Source: Nannochloropsis oceanica | Taxonomy: Eukaryota; Sar; Eustigmatophyceae; Eustigmatales; Monodopsidaceae | Assembly: GCA_004519485.1 (NCBI GenBank) | Contig: CP038134.1 | Location: forward strand, 62,001-126,000 | Direction: 5' to 3' | Length of the DNA: 64,000 nt | Shown here: piece after piece, positions 1-10,662 of the stretch | Layout of the letters: each line of letters begins with the position of its first letter | Position numbering within the stretch: the stretch's first letter is position 1 | Program-made: the position numbers and the translations under genes | Notes under the pieces: generated by a model | The model's input: only the letters and a program-made list of their open reading frames with translations | Databases searched by the model: none | What the model was told of the DNA's origin: nothing

Positions 1-543
1 CACGCAGTATGACTCAAATGTGAGTACCAAATGATGCATCCGGGCACAGCTTGCGTAAATGAATATAGCAAAGCAATGGATACGAAGTTAATTTCAAATG
101 AGAACCGATTAATGACATTCACTGGCTTTCTTTCAATTATGTAAGTTCTGTTTCCTACGTCATCCTCTTTATCCTCATCTTCTCAAGGACGCAAATCTGC
201 ACACACGACAGCACTTTGAGGCCAACTGCCTCTTTCTCTCTCACAGCGGCCTAGACCTCTAATCGCCTTCCCTGTGTGCTTTACAAGTGTCTTATCGTGT
301 TCCTAATCAACTTTCCTCAATGCATCATTTCTCCACGACTCAGCCTGGCACCCACCGCCTAGTGACCTGCACATATTAAATAGGTTGGAGGAGAGCGTCA
401 AAATGTCAGTCTACTACGTCACGCCTTCTCGTATAATTCAAAGACAGATACCCGCACACCAATAAGCCTTTCTAGTCAAGCACCATACTCGCGTTCATAT
501 ACATATCATACATACATTCGTCATGCAATCCCCCTCCCCTGCC
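1..543. other. Intergenic, downstream of allantoicase
   Basis: AT-richer than the flanking genes, with no open frame I can support. It lies past the stop codon of the minus-strand allantoicase, so its right end probably holds that gene's 3' UTR. Confidence 0.5.
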
Positions 544-1959
544 TCACAACCGCGCCACCTCCACCTCTCGCCTACCTCCGTTTTCTGGCACCCGCCTCCC
601 CAATGCGCGCAACCGTGAAATGCCTCCATCCGGGTATATGGTTAGCTTCAAATGAGTAACCGGCCCTACCCCCCCCTCCATCTCCTCCCCCTCATCGCCC
701 CCCTCCTCGAACCACGCCTGGCAGTCCGGCCCAAGCTTCGTCCGCCTTAGCAGCACCTTCCACTCAATCTGTCCCTGTCCCTCCGCCGTCAAGACCTCTC
801 TATTTGTCATCAAGGTCGACAACCTCACCCCCTCCACCTGACAGCTTTCAGGATAATTTCCCTTGAACCATTTCGTATCAATTTCCAACTGCTCAACCTT
901 CCCCAGCGTTCCGAGCCGCAAAATCGCATAATCACTTCCAGGTACCTTAATCAACCCTCCCTCCCCCGGCTCCAACACCGGCGGCCTTGTCAGCTTTCGT
1001 GCCGTTTCCCACCCATCTCCCATGTTGATACCCCTCCCGGGGTTTATCAAATTCCGTGGGTGGCCATAATGTTTATCACTGCACCCCACGGCCTTCCCTC
1101 CATTCTCCGCCGCTGCCAAGTCAAGGAGCTGTGACGTGGGCACCATATCCCAATCTCTTGCCACCTCCCCGTACACCCTCAACCGCGCTATGCCCCCATC
1201 TGGAAACATGTTCAGCCTCAAGTGCGTAAACCGCTCTTTTGTCGTTACATTAAAGTAGTTATGGCACGTATCCTTGTAGCCAGCACCAAGGGTTGTGAAA
1301 GGCAGCACTGTTGTCCACTCCTCTGACCCAACCCGCTCCACATGCGACAGCTCCTCTTCCGTGGCCTTGCTCCCCATTTTATCCCCCTTCGGCGCCCGTG
1401 CCCGAGCCACAGTAAGCCATTGCAGAATGCCAGAAGCCTCGTCATTGTCATTAAGGGTGGCGGCTTGGATGGAGCAGCGCGGGACGTAATTCCCTGTAAA
1501 ATGGGACGTATCCACATCGATCCCCATAATGCGCCCCGGGAATGCCATCTTAATAATGCACCAATCATGGCCTGCAATACGCTTCCGCCGAGTCTCCCAC
1601 CCGTCCATCCACTTGCCGCAGGTCGTGAATTTCTCTGCGATAAACACAGGCTCTTCATGATTAAGCATGTTTTCCGCCGCGGCGAACCAGTCGTCGGTCG
1701 CAAAACACACCTTAGCACCAAACCGTCCCAAGGCCAAATCCGTCTCTTCCACAAAATCAGGCGGCGCAGCTGTGCCGGTGAGTATGATGGGGCGATCGGC
1801 CATGGTGGTTTGAAGGAGGGCGGTGGAAATGCCTGTGGAATGGGAGAGTACGGGATGTGACATGGGGGGGTGACTGACTGCATGGGAGACAAGGAAGGAC
1901 TGGAATAGAGACGCGATAGCGCTAGACTGTCGCCAGATAACGCCGGTCTTTCTAAGCAT
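544..1959 (-). CDS. Allantoicase (allantoate amidinohydrolase)
   Basis: Single-exon frame of 471 residues. Allantoicase splits allantoate into ureidoglycolate and urea in purine breakdown. The protein carries the family's two related halves. The first holds FATDDWFAAAENML, WMDGWETRRKR, HDWCIIKMAFPG and GIDVDTSHFTGNY (about residues 85-165). The second holds GDGWETARK, DYAILRLGTLG and EIDTKWFKGNYPESC (about 305-380). The first ATG gives about 52 extra residues (MLRKTGVIWRQ...) before the conserved start at MADRPIILTG. These could be a mitochondrial or peroxisomal presequence or untranslated leader. The gene is divergent from the PPR gene with 326 bp between the two start codons. Identity is secure; the N-terminus is not. 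Confidence 0.95.
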   Translation of the reverse strand: MLRKTGVIWRQSSAIASLFQSFLVSHAVSHPPMSHPVLSHSTGISTALLQTTMADRPIILTGTAAPPDFVEETDLALGRFGAKVCFATDDWFAAAENMLNHEEPVFIAEKFTTCGKWMDGWETRRKRIAGHDWCIIKMAFPGRIMGIDVDTSHFTGNYVPRCSIQAATLNDNDEASGILQWLTVARARAPKGDKMGSKATEEELSHVERVGSEEWTTVLPFTTLGAGYKDTCHNYFNVTTKERFTHLRLNMFPDGGIARLRVYGEVARDWDMVPTSQLLDLAAAENGGKAVGCSDKHYGHPRNLINPGRGINMGDGWETARKLTRPPVLEPGEGGLIKVPGSDYAILRLGTLGKVEQLEIDTKWFKGNYPESCQVEGVRLSTLMTNREVLTAEGQGQIEWKVLLRRTKLGPDCQAWFEEGGDEGEEMEGGVGPVTHLKLTIYPDGGISRLRALGRRVPENGGRREVEVARL

Positions 1960-2285
1960 GTTTCCATATCATTGTCATCGTAGTATCACACACTGAAGAA
2001 GGAAAACAACGCAATGCCCCAATTCTAATAAATAATCCTGCGGTTTGGGGGTTGGGGAGGTCGATGGCTGAAGAACTTAAATGAAATGCATACATTTACT
2101 GTGACTATCCGCAATCACCACCATTAAGGTTACCGCCGGCTCCTCCTCGTCCTCCTCCTCCTCCTTGCTGTACTCCTTCGAGATGTCGAGGTGCACACTC
2201 ATACATATATTAAAGCCTCTGTCACTCATGCTCCTCGAAGAAAGCCACAAAAGTACGGCATGGCGGTCGCCCCATCCGCGCCAGA
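1960..2285. promoter_or_regulatory. Divergent intergenic region, allantoicase / PPR gene
   Basis: 326 bp between two start codons pointing away from each other, so it should contain both promoters and 5' UTRs. No recognisable TATA box or binding-site cluster was found by eye. It includes a run of CCT/TCC repeats at about 2140-2165. Confidence 0.4.
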
Positions 2286-5200
2286 ATGTCCTTTCCCACA
2301 TCAATCCCACATCGTCTTACACAGGTCGGCAGGATGTTGCGTGGTATACAGCAGCACCGTCGTCACCACATGGTGCTGCGGCAGGCCGCAACGATAAGGG
2401 GAGCAGGTCAGACCCACCCACTACAAAATCCTCCCCACAGCTGCTCTCTTTGGACTCAATCCACAATCAGCCTGGGGCTCCGCCGCCTCAACCCTGAAGC
2501 ACATGCCGACCTGCAGCGCCTTCTGCAGCATGGCCAGCTCGAAAATGCTATGGCTTTTCTCTCGTCGTTGCGAGGGCAGGGGCTATACCCAGCACCCGGT
2601 CTTGTCGATCATTTCACGCGGCTATGCGTCAACTCGCGGCGGCGGGAGGTGGCCTGGGGCATGCTACGACAGGAGGGCATCCCTGCACATGTAGCAACGT
2701 ACAAAACTTTGCTCGAATCGTACGCGCGGTCATTGCCGCCATCACAGGATAAGATTACAGGGTCACCGCAGTCGCAGCAGCAGCGGCAGCAGCAGCGGCA
2801 GCAGCAGCAGCAGTTACCGCAAGCATTTCGTCTGTTGGAGGAAATGAAGACTCTCCATCACGTTCGTCCCGACGCCGCCTGCTACCTGGTCGTCCTACAA
2901 GGGTGTGCCGAGGCAGGGGAGTGGCAAGAGGCCATGCGGCTACGGAAAGAGTTGCTGTCATCACTAGCGACTCCTTCAGAAATGGAAGTGACAGAGGAAG
3001 CAGCAACGATGGCCAGAAAAAAGAGCCTTGCCTTACTACTACAGGCCCTCGCTCGAGACGGACAGCTGGCGAAAGCCCTTAATCTACTTCAAGATCACGC
3101 AGAGATCGGTAATGCAGACATGAATGCAGTAGCTGCGTTGTTGGAAGGAGGCATGGCAAGGGAAGGAGGGATGGAGGAAGCTCTGGGTGTCATCACGTCC
3201 CTCCGCAACACGCCCTGGTGGCTCCGACAGAAGCAAGATCTTCAGCAACAGCACCAGGAGCAAGACCGGCAGCAGCAGATCCGAGGGAAAGCGGAGGGGG
3301 GGGTGGAGGAAGCTTTCTTACTTGCCCTCCTCCAAGCCTGCAAGCGCCTCGGCCTCTGGCAAGAAGCTCAACGCATCCTTCGAACCTCCCCCCTCTCCTC
3401 CTCTACGCCCACCACCACCCCTCCCACCGTTTATTACAGCCTCGCCATAGGCGCATGTGGCCGTGCCTCCCCTCCCCAACCTCAAGCTGCCCTAGACCTC
3501 TTCCACAGCATGCGGCATCCCCCCGATGCCATAACCTACCTCGAGCTCCTCCGCACTTGCTCGGCAGGCCAACGAGGAAACGACGCTGTCGCCCTCCTTC
3601 TCCGTCCTTCCATTTCCCCGCCTCCCCCTACATCTTTTCTGCATGATCTTCGCTCCTACCACGGGGCCATGCGTGTATGTCTACAGACAAAAGAGTACCC
3701 TACCGTGCTCCGGCTCTGGGCGTCGTTACGCGTCAAGGGAGGGGGGGAAGGAGGCCTGGCACCAAGTGACGTGACATGCAATTATCTAGTGCGGGCATGT
3801 CTGAACTCAGGGAGGTGGAAAGAGGCCTTGAGGGCGCTAGAGCAGCGCGGGGTGCTAAGGGCTGTCGCTGGTGAGGGAGGAAGGGGAGGAGGAAGGGAAG
3901 AAGGAAGGGGGGGGACGTCGGATTTTACAGATGCTTCTCTTTCGGAAGGGCGGGCAGAGTCCGGTGCGGTAGGATTGGACATCGAGGGGGTTGAAGATAC
4001 TTATGACGCCGCGCTCTCCAACCAACACTGCAACATTACCACTACAACCGGCGGCAGCAGCAGCAGCACCAGCACCAGCACCAGTCACCATCGTCGACAC
4101 CCGAACGGCCCTATTCTCCTTCGTGAGTTATACCTGGTCGCATTGACGGCTTATGAGCGAGACCGTGATTGGCCCCGCTTTCTTCACACACTCCAAGCCC
4201 TCGCCCGACATTTGGGGGGTGGGCCTCGGGAGGTGGATGAGGACGAGGACGGAGGGGAGGAGGAAGACAGTCGTCTGACACGCACGTGTAACCGAGCAGT
4301 GACTTGTGCGGTGAGGGAGAGGAAGTGGGAGGCCGCCGTTTCTTTACACAAGGGGATGCAGCAGACTGGCCTGAGAGTGCGGCCAGACCTGATGGCCTAC
4401 AACGCCACGATGAAAGGTACGTCCCCCACCCTCTATCACTCCCCTCCCCTCCCTCCATCTTCTTGCACTCTCGGTACACCCACACTCCTACCATACAACA
4501 GCCCTATCCGAGCTGGGCAAACACGAGGAGGCCCTGTCTCTCCTCGACGAAATGGTGGAAAAAAGAGGCCTGGTCCCGGACGAAATGTCGTTCTCGACCA
4601 TGATTCACGCGTGTGGGAAGGCAGGGGAATGGAGGCGGGCCTTGGGGCTGCTGCATGCCATGGAAGCGAAACTTTCTATCAATGCTGCGCGAGGGAGGGA
4701 GAGAGGAAGGGAGAAGGGCGAGGAGGAAGAAGAGGAGGACGAAGGGGTTTGGGTCGTGGGAGGGAGTGACATGGCGGTGGCGGCGGCGGTGGATGCTTGC
4801 ACTCGTAGTGGCCAATTGGACGAAGGATTAAAACTGTGTGAAGAGATGCTCTTGCACCGTAACACCAACGCTGCAGGAGGGAGGGAGGGAGGGAGGGAGG
4901 GAGGGCGATATGTTTGTAGTCCCGTGATTCATAGCACAATGATCACCTTGGCATGCCGCGCGGGAGACTTGCCGCGGGCCTTGGCGCTGCTGGAGGAGTT
5001 GAGGGCGAGAGGCGCCCACCCTGATGTGGTGACATACACGACGGCTGTCAAAGCCTTGGGCAGGGCAGGACAGACAAAGGAGGCTCTATCCCTCTTCACT
5101 GCAATGCGTGAAGATCCCCATTTGGAGTTGAACGACGTGAGCTACCACACGGTTTTGGACGTATGTGCGCGGGGTGCGAGGGCCATACCGGAGTGTGCAG

Positions 5201-5718
5201 TGACAGCAGTGGAGCTCTTGAGGGGGATGCAGCAGGATGGGTTGCGGCCTGGTGTACTTGGGTATCGGTCGGTGCTGCAGGCGTGCGGGCTGGCAGGAAG
5301 GTGGGAAGACGCTATGATGTTGTTAAGAGAGATGGAGGGGGAGGGAGGGAGGGAGGGAGAGGGGGATGAGGTGGCTTATACCACGGTGATCAATGCATGT
5401 GCGGCTGCGGACGAGGTCGATGCAGCCCTTCGATTGCTGGAGGAGATGACTGATAAAGGACTCACTCCCAACGTCGTCGCCTATTTCGCCGTTGTCCGCG
5501 CCTGTAAGCGCACTGGCCGGTGGGAGCAAGCGCTGGTACTCCTAGATGATATGCAGGCTCGTGGCATCCCTCCTGTCTCTGCGATCTTCGAGTTTGCCGC
5601 GGACGCCTGTGTGGCTGCCCGGCAACTCACTCACGCCTCCTCCCTCTTGCGATTGATGAGGGAGCGTGGCTTGGACCCTCCCGAGGGCATCTATGTCCGC
5701 GCAATTTCCCTAGCCCTT

Positions 5719-5750
<32 letters not shown>

Positions 5751-6453
5751 GCAGCAGGGGGGGGAGCAGGAAGGCGAAGGAGGAAAAGAGGCGCTACGGC
5801 TTTTGTGTGAAATGGTGCGACATGGAGCGACGCCTCGCAGGCCACTTTACACGGCAGTAATGCAGGCAGCAGCAGCAGCAGCAGCAGCAATGGGAGGGGG
5901 AGGGAGAGAGGGAGGGAAAGAAGGGGGATGGGGAGGAGTGTTTGCGGCACTTGGTCAGACCGCGAGTGCGTTGTTGGGGGAGACGATGGAGGAGAGGGGA
6001 GGGCGGGAGGGAGGGAGGGAAAAGGTTAGAGGGGTGAGAAAAGGGCTAGAGACCGTGCGAGAGATGGCCTTGGTGGCGGCAGCAGCAGCAGGGGACTGGC
6101 GTCGGGCCTTGCTGTTGCTGAGGGAGAAAGAGGCAAGTGGTGGTGATGGAGGAGGGGGAGGATGGAGGGAGGGCAGGAGGGAGAGCGGGAGGGATGGAGT
6201 GATGGATATTTGGGGCCACTATGCGTGTGCGGTGGAGGCATGCGGAAGGGCCGGGCGTGTGCAAGAGGCAGTGGCGCTGTTGGAAGGACAAAGTCATGGC
6301 CATGGAAGAGGAGGAAGGAGGGAGGGAGGAAGAGGGGGAGAGCGAGTGCTGAGTCAGGTGATTGAAGCCCTGGGAGGGACGGGGCACGGGATCGAGGCGC
6401 TCGAAATGGCCAAGTGCGCACTGCGTGGAGCAGTGGTGGCACCGTCGTCGGGT

Positions 6454-6493
<40 letters not shown>

Positions 6494-7920
6494 CTACTAC
6501 TACCAACAGTGATGCCGATAGTAGTATTGGAAGTAGCAGCTTGTCGGCATTGCGTTCTGAACGCCTGCGAAAGAAGCAGATGGAGAGGCGACGGCATCTA
6601 CAGCAGCATCACCAGCAACACCGGCAGGACCACCACCGGCTTTCCGAGGACGAAGGTGGCCATCCCATTTCATGGTTCCCTTTCTCACAGCCGCACCGCA
6701 GGCTTCCCGGACACCAACGGCACCAGCAGCAGATCTCAAGGCCTGCCTGGCAGACCCTCCTACGCGTCGCCAAGGCCCAGGTACAGGAAGAGAGGGAGGG
6801 AGAAAAAGGAGGAGGGAGTGGTAGACAGCTGACGAAGAACGGGAGGGAGAATCTGTTGTGGGTTCTAGGTGCTATGTTTGACGCGGGCATCCCCCCCAGT
6901 AACGGCGATGTCGATTGGGTCGTACAAACGCTTGCGACAGCTAGGGAGTGGGACGCTTTGCACAAAGTACTTGAGAAGGTTGCAATGGCTGCGTCTTTTT
7001 CTAGAGGAGGAGTGGGCGATGAAGGCAACGGTAGCCGTGGCCGGGGTAGCTTGGACGTGATAGGATGCAACCGTCTGTTGCATGCCTTGGCGAGGGAAGG
7101 GGAGGGAAAGCGGGCTTTGGACTTCTTGAGCTTTATGGAGGACAGGTTAGGGGTGCCTCCTGATGTAGTGTCGTACACTAGTGTGATTGATGCTTTGGCG
7201 AAGAGCGGGGAATGGCAAGAGGCGGTGCGATTGTTGGAGACGATGGAGGAGAGGGAGAGCACGAAGGAAGGATGGGAGGGAGGAGGTGTGGCGTTAAGAC
7301 CGAATGTAAGGACGTACACGGTGGCAATGCAAGCGTGTGCAAAAGCAGGAAAGTGGCAACAGTGTCTAGCGCTGATGGATAGATTGATGGAAAAAGGGAT
7401 GAAGCCTGACGCGTTTTCGTGCAGTATAGCATTGGATGCATGTGCTCGTGCCAAGCAACCTGAGGCGGCTCTGACGCTGTTGGAAAAGATGGAGGAAGGT
7501 GGACTGGCTGTGAGACCTGACGTGGTGTCCTACACTAATGTCATCCGCGCATTTGAAGGAGGGGGTAGTGAAAATGCTCATGTGGAGCGAGCAAAGGCAG
7601 TTCGGGATCTATTGAAGCGCGTCAAGGCATGGGGCGTACGACCGGACATCATGCTTTGGAATAGCGCCTTGCGCGTCTCCGTCAAGCTAGGGCAGTGGCA
7701 ATTAACACAAGAAATCTTGAAAGAGATGGACCGCGATAGCATTGTGCCTGATGAATGGACAGTACGGGCCGTGACGAGTGGAGGTCGGGTGGAAGGGAGC
7801 GCGGGGCGAGAGCGGGGGCAGACGTTGGCCCTGCTGCGGACTATGCAGGATCGGAACAAAGGTCAGAGAATGCCCCTGAGAGGAGGGAGAAATATGCCTC
7901 GAATGCGAGGGAGCGTGTAA
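2286..7920 (+). CDS. Giant pentatricopeptide repeat (PPR) protein
   Basis: Two exons, 2286-4416 and 4502-7920, encode about 1849 residues. The 85-bp intron is GT-AG, phase 1, and splicing restores a PPR motif across the junction (ATMK-ALSELGKHEEAL). Many degenerate 35-residue helical repeats of P-class type are visible, such as PDVVTYTTAVKALGRAG, PDVVSYTSVIDALAKSGEW and PNVRTYTVAMQACAKAGKW. PPR proteins bind organelle RNA one base per repeat and act in splicing, stability or editing. The first 40 residues are rich in Arg, His and Gln without acid residues, which fits a mitochondrial transit peptide. Linkers contain polyGln (CAG), polySer and EGGR-type low complexity. No editing DYW domain or SMR domain is seen. 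RNA target unknown. Confidence 0.9.
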
Positions 7921-8266
7921 AATAGACAGGAATGTACAGGTCTCCTGTAAAAAAAGTAAATGATATGGACGTTTATTACTTGTTTGATTTTTTTTTTAAT
8001 GCTATAACTGATCGCCGTTACACGACTGTGTGTCGTCTCCGCTTGTCGACCCTTGCCCTTGTGTCACCACAGGCATGTAAGAATAGAGTGCACACGACTT
8101 CAATTCCTCTATAATCTCTTCAGCTCCTTAGTTCTAAGAAGTTCATGGTATGCACGCATGATGATGCAGCCAAACTGTGTCGATGCTGTTACCCCATCCT
8201 CTCACAACACTATCTCTCACCCCTGCTTTATTACAGAACAGGGAAGGCGAGACATCACGCATCACC
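7921..8266. other. Intergenic, between two plus-strand genes
   Basis: Holds the PPR 3' UTR and the leader of the next gene. A pyrimidine-rich stretch ending TTATTACAG at about 8229-8236 could be a 3' splice site for an upstream noncoding exon of the next gene. Nothing else is apparent. Confidence 0.35.
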
Positions 8267-9013
8267 ATGCAAAAGAGGACATTGTCACTATCTTTTCTGG
8301 TTGGTGCCTTGTGCATTTTGCCTTCGCCAACCCAGTCATCCCCTTTTCAAGACACTAAAACGACTCACCCGCATGGGTACCTCCGCTCCGCCTCAGATGG
8401 CGCCCCTTCGTCGTCGTCCTTCTTGCGTGGCATGATGTACGACCCAGGCAATCCGGCCGCTCCCCAACCCCAGCCTATAAGCACTCTCGAAGAACAACGA
8501 CATGGTGCCAAGATGCTCGACAATGGGGACCCCGAAGAAGAGGAGGAACGTTTGGTTGAAGGCCGCAAGTCCGCTGTCTCTGAAAAGATCGACCCCCTTG
8601 CAGCGACGCGCCACGCCGGCAAGATACTTGATAATGGGGAGCCTGCGGCACCTGAACCCCTGCCCTTGCTCCCGCAGCACCAAGAGCAGGAATGGATGTT
8701 TGATACCGGTGAGGTGATTGCATCTAAACCTGTGCCTCCGCAGTCCACGGCCCTGCCCATTAAACCTCCTGTGACGCTAGCTGCCCTCCCTCCTCCGACC
8801 GATGTGGTGGACGTTGGCGACTCTCAGCGCATGTATGACAATGAAGAAATTACCGCCCCGCAGGTCCTGTCTCCGCCTCAGCAGCAGCAGCAGCAGCAGC
8901 AGCCGATGTTGGCAATTGTTCCTGAGCCCTTGGCTACCACTCCCGCCCCCACGGCCACTCCTCAAGTCTTCCACGGATCAAAGATCATGGACGACAACGG
9001 AGGAACGAGCTGA
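8267..9013 (+). CDS. Secreted protein with six D-N-G/E repeats, function unknown
   Basis: I start this at ATG 8267 (context ATCACCATG) because it is followed by an ideal signal peptide (MQKRTLSLSFLVGALCILPS); the frame is open about 30 codons further upstream. The mature 248-residue precursor is Pro/Gln-rich and contains one motif six times: MMYDPGNPAAP, KMLDNGDPEEE, KILDNGEPAAP, WMFDTGEVIAS, RMYDNEEITAP and KIMDDNGG. The spacing is about 30-50 residues with Pro-rich linkers and a polyGln run. I do not recognise the family. The pattern suggests a secreted linear-motif or wall-associated protein, or a precursor cut into short peptides; that is inference. Codon use is similar to its neighbours. 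Confidence 0.7.
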   Translation: MQKRTLSLSFLVGALCILPSPTQSSPFQDTKTTHPHGYLRSASDGAPSSSSFLRGMMYDPGNPAAPQPQPISTLEEQRHGAKMLDNGDPEEEEERLVEGRKSAVSEKIDPLAATRHAGKILDNGEPAAPEPLPLLPQHQEQEWMFDTGEVIASKPVPPQSTALPIKPPVTLAALPPPTDVVDVGDSQRMYDNEEITAPQVLSPPQQQQQQQQPMLAIVPEPLATTPAPTATPQVFHGSKIMDDNGGTS

Positions 9014-10662
9014 ACGTAGCTTTGCTCAGGATACCAACCTTCTTCCTTTTATCTTTTCACCCGTACCCTAGTATGTCGTAAGTACATGGCACCCTTCTCG
9101 GGGGCTTTGTGGTACATGCGGGCTGCTGTTCGAAAGGGAAGTTGGCTTGTTTTCTTGGCCCGTGTGTGCAGCCCAGTGCTCTGACAGGGTACGTAGAGTG
9201 ATGGGTGGGTGATGGGTGGTGCGTGTACTGGTCGCATATGTTGGCCAGGCCACCAGCCTCAAGGGTGGGAGGGGAAGGGGAGAATGAAGGAAGAAAGAAA
9301 AGGGAGGGAGAAAGGGGAAAAGAGTGTGTTTTTTCATTGTTGATTAAGTTAAATTGAAAGAAAAGGCGAGAAAATGCTCAATTTAGGGCTACTATGAGAG
9401 AGAGGGAGAAGAAGAGAGGAAGGGAGGAAAGCACGCTGTACAGACAAGGGAGCAAGAGAGAAGAGTGCACACATACATGTAGGTTTACGAAGAAAGAGAG
9501 AGAAAGCGAGAGGGAGGCGGCATACGGGAAAGAGAGGATAAGGAGGGATAAGGGCCTTCCCTACTCATGCACACACTCACAGAAGCCAAGATCCCGAAAC
9601 AGCCGAATCGACAGAATGTGCTTGACTGTCGTCAGTAGGAAGAGTTTCGCTGGTCTCTTTTCCTTCTTTCCTAATCAACGCATACACCATGTGCTTATCT
9701 TTATTGTGTCCTGTTTATGTCTAAATCCGCTATCTCTCTTCGTCTATCACTACCTCTCCTTCTACTTCCTTCTCTTTTTTACTCCATCTCCTTCTGTTTC
9801 GCCTTCTCCTTACGGCATCCTGCCACTCGGTTAAAGTCAATCCATGCCCCCCCCCCCCTGATTTGAGTCAGACGTGATGTCAGCCAGGTGAGAGGATCAT
9901 GCCCAACCACAGGGTTTACGCTTTCTCTAAAGCCGGGAAAAATGCATCGGCCTCTTGTCCATTACGAAAGCAATCAATCAAGGACCCGCGCACCTACCCA
10001 CATCTTGGATGCCTTCTTCGTTCTCTCATTTCTCTTCCTCCCTTCCCTTGTCGTTATATCCTACTGCTTGAGTATCATTTCAATGTTTCTCTCTAATTTT
10101 GATGCAACAGTAAGTATTGATTTTGTTGTTGCTGGTGATGGGAGAATGTAACTTGATCTTTCCCCTTCTATTCCCGTCGCTGAATTCTATGGTACATTAA
10201 ATACAATTTTATTTTCGTTTCGCGCCCTTTTCTTTTGCGCCATTTTCTCTTCTTCTTTCTCTTTTTTTCATGCCTTTTTTATCATTCTTCTTTTTTCCTC
10301 CCATTTTGATTCACACTCCTACCTCTCCGATAAAATAAATCCTATTTTTTCATTCTTCGAATGTCTCCATGCTCTCCTTCTTTTGATAAAAGAAGGATGC
10401 ACTGCCTTACAGTCTAGAGTCAGCTTCCGGAATTCTCGTTTGAGAGGGAAAGGGAAAGGGTAGGAGGCAGGAAGAGAGGGCAGGCGGGCTACGAAAAAGC
10501 CAAAGGCAGAGGCAGGGAGGAAAGTAGGCAGAGAGGAGGGAGGGGAGGAGGGAGTGCGATGGCCGCCGCTCCGAGCAGCAGCGGTATACTCAAGGCAATA
10601 ATGTAACTGACGTCGAGTCGACCAGAGAGGGAGGGAGGAAGGGAGGGAGGGAGGAAGGGCGA
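9014..10662. other. Intergenic, 1.65 kb
   Basis: Convergent spacer between the secreted repeat protein (+) and NRAMP (-), so it should hold both 3' UTRs. Contains a purine-rich tract (about 9260-9540), a poly-C run (about 9847-9858), and T-rich stretches. Open frames here are low-complexity and show no family similarity. No gene supported. Confidence 0.45.

Noticed and set aside
1342-1860. 172-residue plus-strand frame opposite allantoicase
   Set aside because: Antisense shadow of a clearly conserved coding sequence.
9394-9834. 146-residue plus-strand frame
   Set aside because: Low-complexity Arg/Glu start and random tail, no conserved motif or splice context.
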